The notes under the pieces are model-generated. The model did no database searches. It saw only the letters and a program-made list of their open reading frames with translations, and was not told where the DNA came from. Of a stretch of 9,144 nt of DNA, positions 5,666 through 9,144 are shown piece by piece. Positions within the stretch are counted from its first letter, which is position 1, and each line of letters opens with the position of its first letter. Origin of the DNA: CAMCVE01 sp039920645 (GTDB lineage: Bacteria > Bdellovibrionota > UBA2428); the NCBI GenBank assembly GCA_039920645.1, contig JBDSDI010000229.1, positions 1-9,144 on the forward strand, in the 5' to 3' direction. The position numbers were made by a program, and so were the translations under genes.

Positions 5666-6589
5666 ATGAAAAAATTTACAAAATCCCTCGGTCTCGGTGC
5701 CTGTCTCGCAGGAGCGGCACTCTTCTCTTTCGCTGCGAGTGCCCAGCGCTTCCCGGTTGGCCCGATCGGCGGACGCGACGTTGAAGTTCGTCTCAACACC
5801 TCACTCTTACCCGGCGAACGTCTCCCTTTAATTCAAGTGCTCAATCTCGACCGCGGCGCTTGCGGCGTTCGTTTGGATCGCATCAGCGTGGCCGTCGGAA
5901 ACGGCGACCGCGATCTCGGAGAACTGCGTCTTATCTCCAACGACCGTTTTGAAGAAGGCAGTCGCGTAGTCGGATACGGCTACAGCAACATCGACTTTTT
6001 CTTGTCGTCACGCTCGAACATCATTTGCCGTGACATCGAATACCTCGATCTTGTGAACACGAGTCGTGCACGCATTGATATCGATTCTGTCCGTGCTTCG
6101 ATCGCGGGCGAATTCCGTCGTCCCGACCGTCCCCATCGCGAACGCGAGCAAACTGTTGAAATTCGCTGTGAGAGTCGCGGTTTCGCCTACAACATGTGTC
6201 GCATTGACGGAGAAATTATCGACGTCCGCCTTAACAGAAAATACTCGGGCGCCGCTTGCCAAGAGAACAGAAGTTTCGGCTTTAACCCGGACGGTCTGTG
6301 GGTCGATAACGGTTGCGCGGCATCCTTCCTCGTGACCGTGATCCAACGTGGCGGTGGTCGCCCTGAACCCCGTCCCGAACTCCGTTCTGAACTCGATCGT
6401 GTGACGTGTGAGAGCAGAGGTCTCAAGTACAATGAATGCCACGTCCGAGGACAGGCTTTGAGCGTACGTCTTGTGCGCCAAGAGTCGAGTGCCGAATGTC
6501 GTGAAGGCAGGAGCTTCGGCATCACGGGCGACGGCATGTGGGTTGATCGTGGCTGCAGCGGAATCTTCGACGTCGAATTCCGTCGCTAA
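5666..6589 (+). CDS. Exported protein with two C-terminal DUF3011 repeats
   Basis: The 307-residue product starts with a signal peptide (MKKF, hydrophobic core 8-23, likely cleavage ASA|Q after residue 26), so the protein is periplasmic or secreted. Residues about 27-150 form a domain I do not recognise, apparently beta-rich, with two cysteines (66 and 122) that could pair. Two copies of a DUF3011-like module follow, at about 165-225 and 246-305. Each has four cysteines (168/178/198/217 and 248/258/278/297) and shared motifs: CESRG, YN.C, VRL, RSFG, and G(L/M)WVD.GC. Arg/Pro-rich linkers (about 150-162 and 228-245) separate the modules. The protein is rich in arginine overall. DUF3011 has no established function that I know. 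A GGAGG Shine-Dalgarno sets the start. A strong hairpin follows the stop, so the gene is probably transcribed alone. It faces the S11-like gene divergently. Confidence 0.88.
   Translation: MKKFTKSLGLGACLAGAALFSFAASAQRFPVGPIGGRDVEVRLNTSLLPGERLPLIQVLNLDRGACGVRLDRISVAVGNGDRDLGELRLISNDRFEEGSRVVGYGYSNIDFFLSSRSNIICRDIEYLDLVNTSRARIDIDSVRASIAGEFRRPDRPHREREQTVEIRCESRGFAYNMCRIDGEIIDVRLNRKYSGAACQENRSFGFNPDGLWVDNGCAASFLVTVIQRGGGRPEPRPELRSELDRVTCESRGLKYNECHVRGQALSVRLVRQESSAECREGRSFGITGDGMWVDRGCSGIFDVEFRR
6158..6580 (+). repeat. Tandem pair of DUF3011-coding units, 240-base period
   Basis: The two units, about 6158-6340 and 6401-6580, are offset by exactly 240 bases, measured between matching cysteine codons (TGT at 6167 and 6407). 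Both encode cysteines spaced 10, 20 and 19 residues apart with no insertion or deletion. The DNA has diverged considerably while the key residues remain. This indicates an old internal duplication kept under selection for the fold, not a recent copy. Confidence 0.85.
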
Positions 6590-6621
6590 GTTCCGGTTCA
6601 CGAGCACGTTTCGAAATATCT

Positions 6622-6661
6622 AAGACAGCGCTCTGTTCCTTCGGGAACAGAGCGCTGTCTT
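6622..6661 (+). terminator. Perfect 18-bp hairpin with UUCG tetraloop, probable terminator
   Basis: The arm at 6622-6639 pairs without mismatch with 6644-6661 around the loop TTCG (6640-6643), closed by C-G. This gives the exceptionally stable C(UUCG)G tetraloop. It begins 32 bases after the stop of the DUF3011 gene and ends 56 bases before the next start, the usual place for a terminator. No T-run follows on the + strand (TTCATTGG), so classical intrinsic termination is doubtful. Alternatives are a 3'-end-stabilising hairpin or an RNA processing site. Confidence 0.7.
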
Positions 6662-6681
6662 CATTGGAGCCCTAAAACTTG

Positions 6682-6697
6682 ATTCGGAGCCCCGAAT
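6682..6697 (+). promoter_or_regulatory. Small inverted repeat in the leader of the DUF6607-like gene
   Basis: ATTCGG (6682-6687) and CCGAAT (6692-6697) form a perfect 6-bp dyad around AGCC. It lies 20 bases before the ATG at 6718. GGAGCCC occurs both here and at 6666-6672. It could be an operator or a short leader hairpin. At this length chance is a real alternative. Confidence 0.25.
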
Positions 6698-6717
6698 GCT
6701 GTGAAACAGAGAAACGT

Positions 6718-7689
6718 ATGAAAAACATCTTCAAGTCATCCGCCCTCGTAGTGACGCTCCTTGCTTCCTCTTCGCTTTTGGCGAATGAGGTCCCCCGCGC
6801 TTTCCTTGAGGGCCGCGCCGCGGTTCTTCGCCAGGCGGGTTGCTACGTCGTGGATTACAGCTTCGTCGAAACGGAGTCCCTTAAAGATGGCTACGTGACG
6901 GATAAACGGGTCTACGACACGAACTCCAACAAAACGACCTACGAACTGATCGTTCCCATCCAGAAGTCGCCCACCGAGATTCGTCTCCAGCATGTGCTCT
7001 TCATGAAGGATTTTAAGACTGGCGAGGTTCGAGGACTTATCAAGCATAATGCTGAAGACTGGGCTTACGAGTCCTCGCATGTTTTCGATTTCGTCTCACC
7101 CGGCTTGTGGAACTCTGTCCCCGGCAAGCTCGATCACGGCTGGACCCGCAAGATCACGAACCTCGACGACGGCCTTCGCTATCAGTGCGAAGCGCAGTGG
7201 GATCTCAGTACTTTCAATCCCGAATGGAGCTGCGCAAACTTCGCTCCGATCCCTGGACGCGAAACCCGCGATATGGGTCGCAAAGACTACAACACCCTCG
7301 ATCGCAAGAGTCGGGTGATCGTCTATGAAAATTCTTGGGTCGAGCGCCAAGACAACGTGAAAACGATTCTGGCCGACGGCGTGAAAACTCCTCTCGCTCG
7401 CGAAGCGGGTCGGACCTGGTATGTGCGTCAGCCGGATGCGGCCTGCGCTGAGGCGCGTGCTTACGCCGAGAACCGCAAGGCGTTCTGGAACGTACTCATG
7501 GAAGTCTGGGAAGAATATCTCGCCACTCCCGCGACCTTCTCCGAAAAGAGCGTCGTGAACGGGATGCCGCGTTTCGCTGCCATGTACGCCGTCGAAGACG
7601 AGTTCGCCGAGCGCCTCAACTCTGATCCTTCGCTCACGGAAACCGTGAAGTCAAAAATCCGCGCCGTAATCGATAGCTACCGCAACTAA
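6718..7689 (+). CDS. Exported DUF6607-like protein of unknown function
   Basis: The ATG at 6718 gives 323 residues with a signal peptide (MKNIFK, core 8-21, likely cleavage LLA|NE after residue 22). GAGAAA stands upstream as a weak Shine-Dalgarno. An in-frame TTG at 6679 would add 13 residues and spoil the signal peptide. The mature part resembles my recollection of DUF6607: GCYVVDYSFVET at 41-52, LQHVLF at 90-95, IKHNAEDWAYES at 108-119, WTRKITNLDDGLRY at 142-155, the APIPGRETRDM...RKDYNTL region at 176-194, and ENSWVERQDNVK at 204-215. Four cysteines remain (42, 157, 172, 243). The last 75 residues look helical. The family's function is unknown to me; the location is periplasmic or outer. 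The gene is separated from the DUF3011 gene by a strong hairpin and converges with the GT39-like gene 52 bases on. Confidence 0.82.
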   Translation: MKNIFKSSALVVTLLASSSLLANEVPRAFLEGRAAVLRQAGCYVVDYSFVETESLKDGYVTDKRVYDTNSNKTTYELIVPIQKSPTEIRLQHVLFMKDFKTGEVRGLIKHNAEDWAYESSHVFDFVSPGLWNSVPGKLDHGWTRKITNLDDGLRYQCEAQWDLSTFNPEWSCANFAPIPGRETRDMGRKDYNTLDRKSRVIVYENSWVERQDNVKTILADGVKTPLAREAGRTWYVRQPDAACAEARAYAENRKAFWNVLMEVWEEYLATPATFSEKSVVNGMPRFAAMYAVEDEFAERLNSDPSLTETVKSKIRAVIDSYRN

Positions 7690-7741
7690 AGAACGCGGCG
7701 CTCGCTAGGAACCCGCTCCTAACGATTGTTCGGTTGCGCGT

Positions 7742-9144
7742 TCAGTAATATTCGGGGAAGTAACGCTGCTTGAAATAGCAGGACTGGTTCGGCAGATCGC
7801 GATTCTCCGGATCGTAGAGCTTGTCGAGCTGGGGTCTTAGCACGTTCTCTTTGTAGTTCGAATAGGAGAACTGTCCGACGGCAGCAAAGAAGAGTTTTCC
7901 GTCAACCATGAAACTACCGAAGCGCGGCTTGAGAATCGCGCCCATAAGTTTTTTCTCATCGAATTCATTTTGCCAAATCAGAGCAAGGGGTTTGCCATCG
8001 TAAGAGCGATAGTCGGTGATGTGATCGAAATCTCGGCCGTCGAGCGCGCCGTATCCGTAGCGCAGTACGGGTTTAAGGCAGCTGACCCAGAGCGTGCTCG
8101 CTTGGCTGTAGTCGAAGGTCGCCAGGGTCGCGTCGGGGCCTCCGAAATTTTGGAGAGCGTCGCAGACCCCTTTCGGATCGAAGGCGATGACGACGTCGTG
8201 GTGGTAGCGGGGACTCTTCGAGGCGAACCAAGAGAGCGGGGTGTTCAAAAACGCGACCGCGATGATGAGCATGAGTCCCACGGTGAGGGCGTTAAGTTTG
8301 AGGCAGAGCTGAAGATTCTTTTCCTTGGCTTCGACGAGAAGCAGGAAGAAGAAAGGGTAGAAGCTCTGCATCCAGTGCGCGCCCACTTTGTTCTGGAGAC
8401 TTACGTAGAGATAGCAGACGAGCGGGACGAAAAAGAAAAGCGGGAGGATCTTGCGAAGCTCCGCGAAAGTTGCCCGGCGATCGTCGCGCGACACGTAAGC
8501 CCACCAGGCCCACGGAGTTCCGGCGAGGAGTTGATAGGCGAGGCCAACGAAGAGCCCGAGAGGAAGAATATCTTTTCCGGCCATACGTGCCGAGGCGCGC
8601 GACCAGTTAATCCAACAATGTTCGTAGTTGTAGAACCCAATGATGGCGAAGCAGGGCAAGCAGCCGAGGCCATAGGCAATCGTTAATTTTGCGCTTCGAC
8701 TCTGGGGACGCAGCACGAAGAAGTAAAACGCGGCTGCACCGAACCAGAGGGCGTTGTACTTGCTGAGGATCGCCGCGCTTTGCAAGAGACCGGCGATCAG
8801 CGCCCACTTCGCCGAATCGAGTTTGGAGGCCTTGAGAATCGCCATGGCTCCGAAGAATACAAAAATCAGAAGTGGGATTTCGGGCGTGAAGATAAGACCG
8901 AAAAATCCCATCGGAGTGAGGGCATAAATTGCGGCGACGAGGCGCGCGCGATCTATGCCGTAGGGCAGCAGCATGCGGCGGATTCCTTCCGTTACGAGCA
9001 AGCTGCTGAGAAGGCAAGTCACACGGTAGCTGAGGTGTGAATGTCCGAAGAGCATTGAGGCCCAGGCAAACCAACCGGTCATGGCCGGATGATCGGAGTA
9101 GCCGTAGCTGGGAACAAATCCCCAGAGAAGGTGCAGTGCTTCGT
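7742..9144 (-). CDS. GT39/ArnT-like integral-membrane glycosyltransferase, N-terminus missing
   Basis: The frame is open to the right window edge. 466 residues are visible; an internal ATG at 9082 is not the real start, because conserved sequence precedes it. This upstream part reads GYSDHPAM (14-21), the GY.DHPP-type motif of GT39/ArnT-like enzymes. The first visible residues are EAL after an incomplete codon ending in AC, which would suit the family's catalytic Asp-Glu pair. TPEIPLL and the AILSKYNAL segment are also typical of the family. About eight to nine hydrophobic segments follow, up to about residue 300, then a soluble C-terminal domain of about 160 residues. Such enzymes move a sugar from a polyprenyl phosphate donor to lipid A, protein or another acceptor on the outer face of the inner membrane. 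The acceptor here cannot be told. The gene is convergent with the DUF6607-like gene. Confidence 0.88.
   Translation of the reverse strand, partial: EALHLLWGFVPSYGYSDHPAMTGWFAWASMLFGHSHLSYRVTCLLSSLLVTEGIRRMLLPYGIDRARLVAAIYALTPMGFFGLIFTPEIPLLIFVFFGAMAILKASKLDSAKWALIAGLLQSAAILSKYNALWFGAAAFYFFVLRPQSRSAKLTIAYGLGCLPCFAIIGFYNYEHCWINWSRASARMAGKDILPLGLFVGLAYQLLAGTPWAWWAYVSRDDRRATFAELRKILPLFFFVPLVCYLYVSLQNKVGAHWMQSFYPFFFLLLVEAKEKNLQLCLKLNALTVGLMLIIAVAFLNTPLSWFASKSPRYHHDVVIAFDPKGVCDALQNFGGPDATLATFDYSQASTLWVSCLKPVLRYGYGALDGRDFDHITDYRSYDGKPLALIWQNEFDEKKLMGAILKPRFGSFMVDGKLFFAAVGQFSYSNYKENVLRPQLDKLYDPENRDLPNQSCYFKQRYFPEYY

Noticed and set aside
6679..6717. TTG start at 6679 for the DUF6607-like gene
   Set aside because: It adds 13 charged residues before the signal peptide and would begin within the leader dyad region.
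7691..7743. GAACGCG and CGCGTTC inverted repeat between convergent genes, and TAGGA/TCCTA within it
   Set aside because: The arms are only 5-7 bp with long or weak loops and no T-run; a shared terminator is possible but not supported well enough to annotate.
7970..8686. 238-codon open frame on the + strand, rich in Glu and Arg
   Set aside because: It lies fully opposite the GT39-like gene, has no family motif or Shine-Dalgarno, and its composition is what the complement of membrane-protein codons gives.

Overview
The window reads as an ordinary stretch of chromosome from a Gram-negative bacterium of moderately high GC. Signal peptides, a lipobox and a periplasmic peptidoglycan enzyme point to two membranes. 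Three things would suit the predatory or deltaproteobacteria-like lineages (Bdellovibrionota and relatives): a CTC-type bL25 with an alanine-rich tail, the prs-rplY-pth order, and many small secreted proteins of unknown role. That placement is inference; there is no rRNA or other decisive marker. I see no mobile element, CRISPR array, tRNA or phage gene.

Layout. The left edge (1-246, + strand) carries the last 81 codons of an unrecognised gene, convergent with what follows. From 5425 down to 258, six genes lie head to tail on the - strand with gaps of 10-75 bases. In transcription order they are a secreted S11-type D-Ala-D-Ala carboxypeptidase-like protein (5425-4505), a DCC/DUF393 thioredoxin-like protein (4452-4033), a lipoprotein with a metzincin zinc site (3957-2704), PRPP synthetase prs (2636-1671), ribosomal protein bL25/CTC rplY (1608-859) and peptidyl-tRNA hydrolase pth (848-258). 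The last three are a housekeeping group for nucleotide precursors and translation. pth starts at TTG and its Shine-Dalgarno overlaps the rplY stop codon.

An AT-rich divergent intergenic region (5426-5665) holds a perfect 10-bp palindrome and other dyads. It separates the - strand block from two + strand genes for exported proteins. The first (5666-6589) has a novel-looking N-terminal domain followed by two DUF3011 repeats with identical cysteine spacing. The second (6718-7689) resembles the DUF6607 family. Between them is a perfect 18-bp inverted repeat closed by a C(UUCG)G tetraloop. The right end (7742-9144, - strand) is a membrane glycosyltransferase of the GT39/ArnT-like type whose N-terminus lies outside the window.

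How the genes work together. prs, rplY and pth supply PRPP and support translation. The S11 enzyme, metzincin lipoprotein, DUF3011 protein, DUF6607-like protein and GT39 enzyme all act in or beyond the envelope, but the sequence does not show that they form one system. I did not find a convincing new multi-gene system. The best leads are the DUF3011 protein with its control region, the metzincin lipoprotein and the UUCG hairpin.
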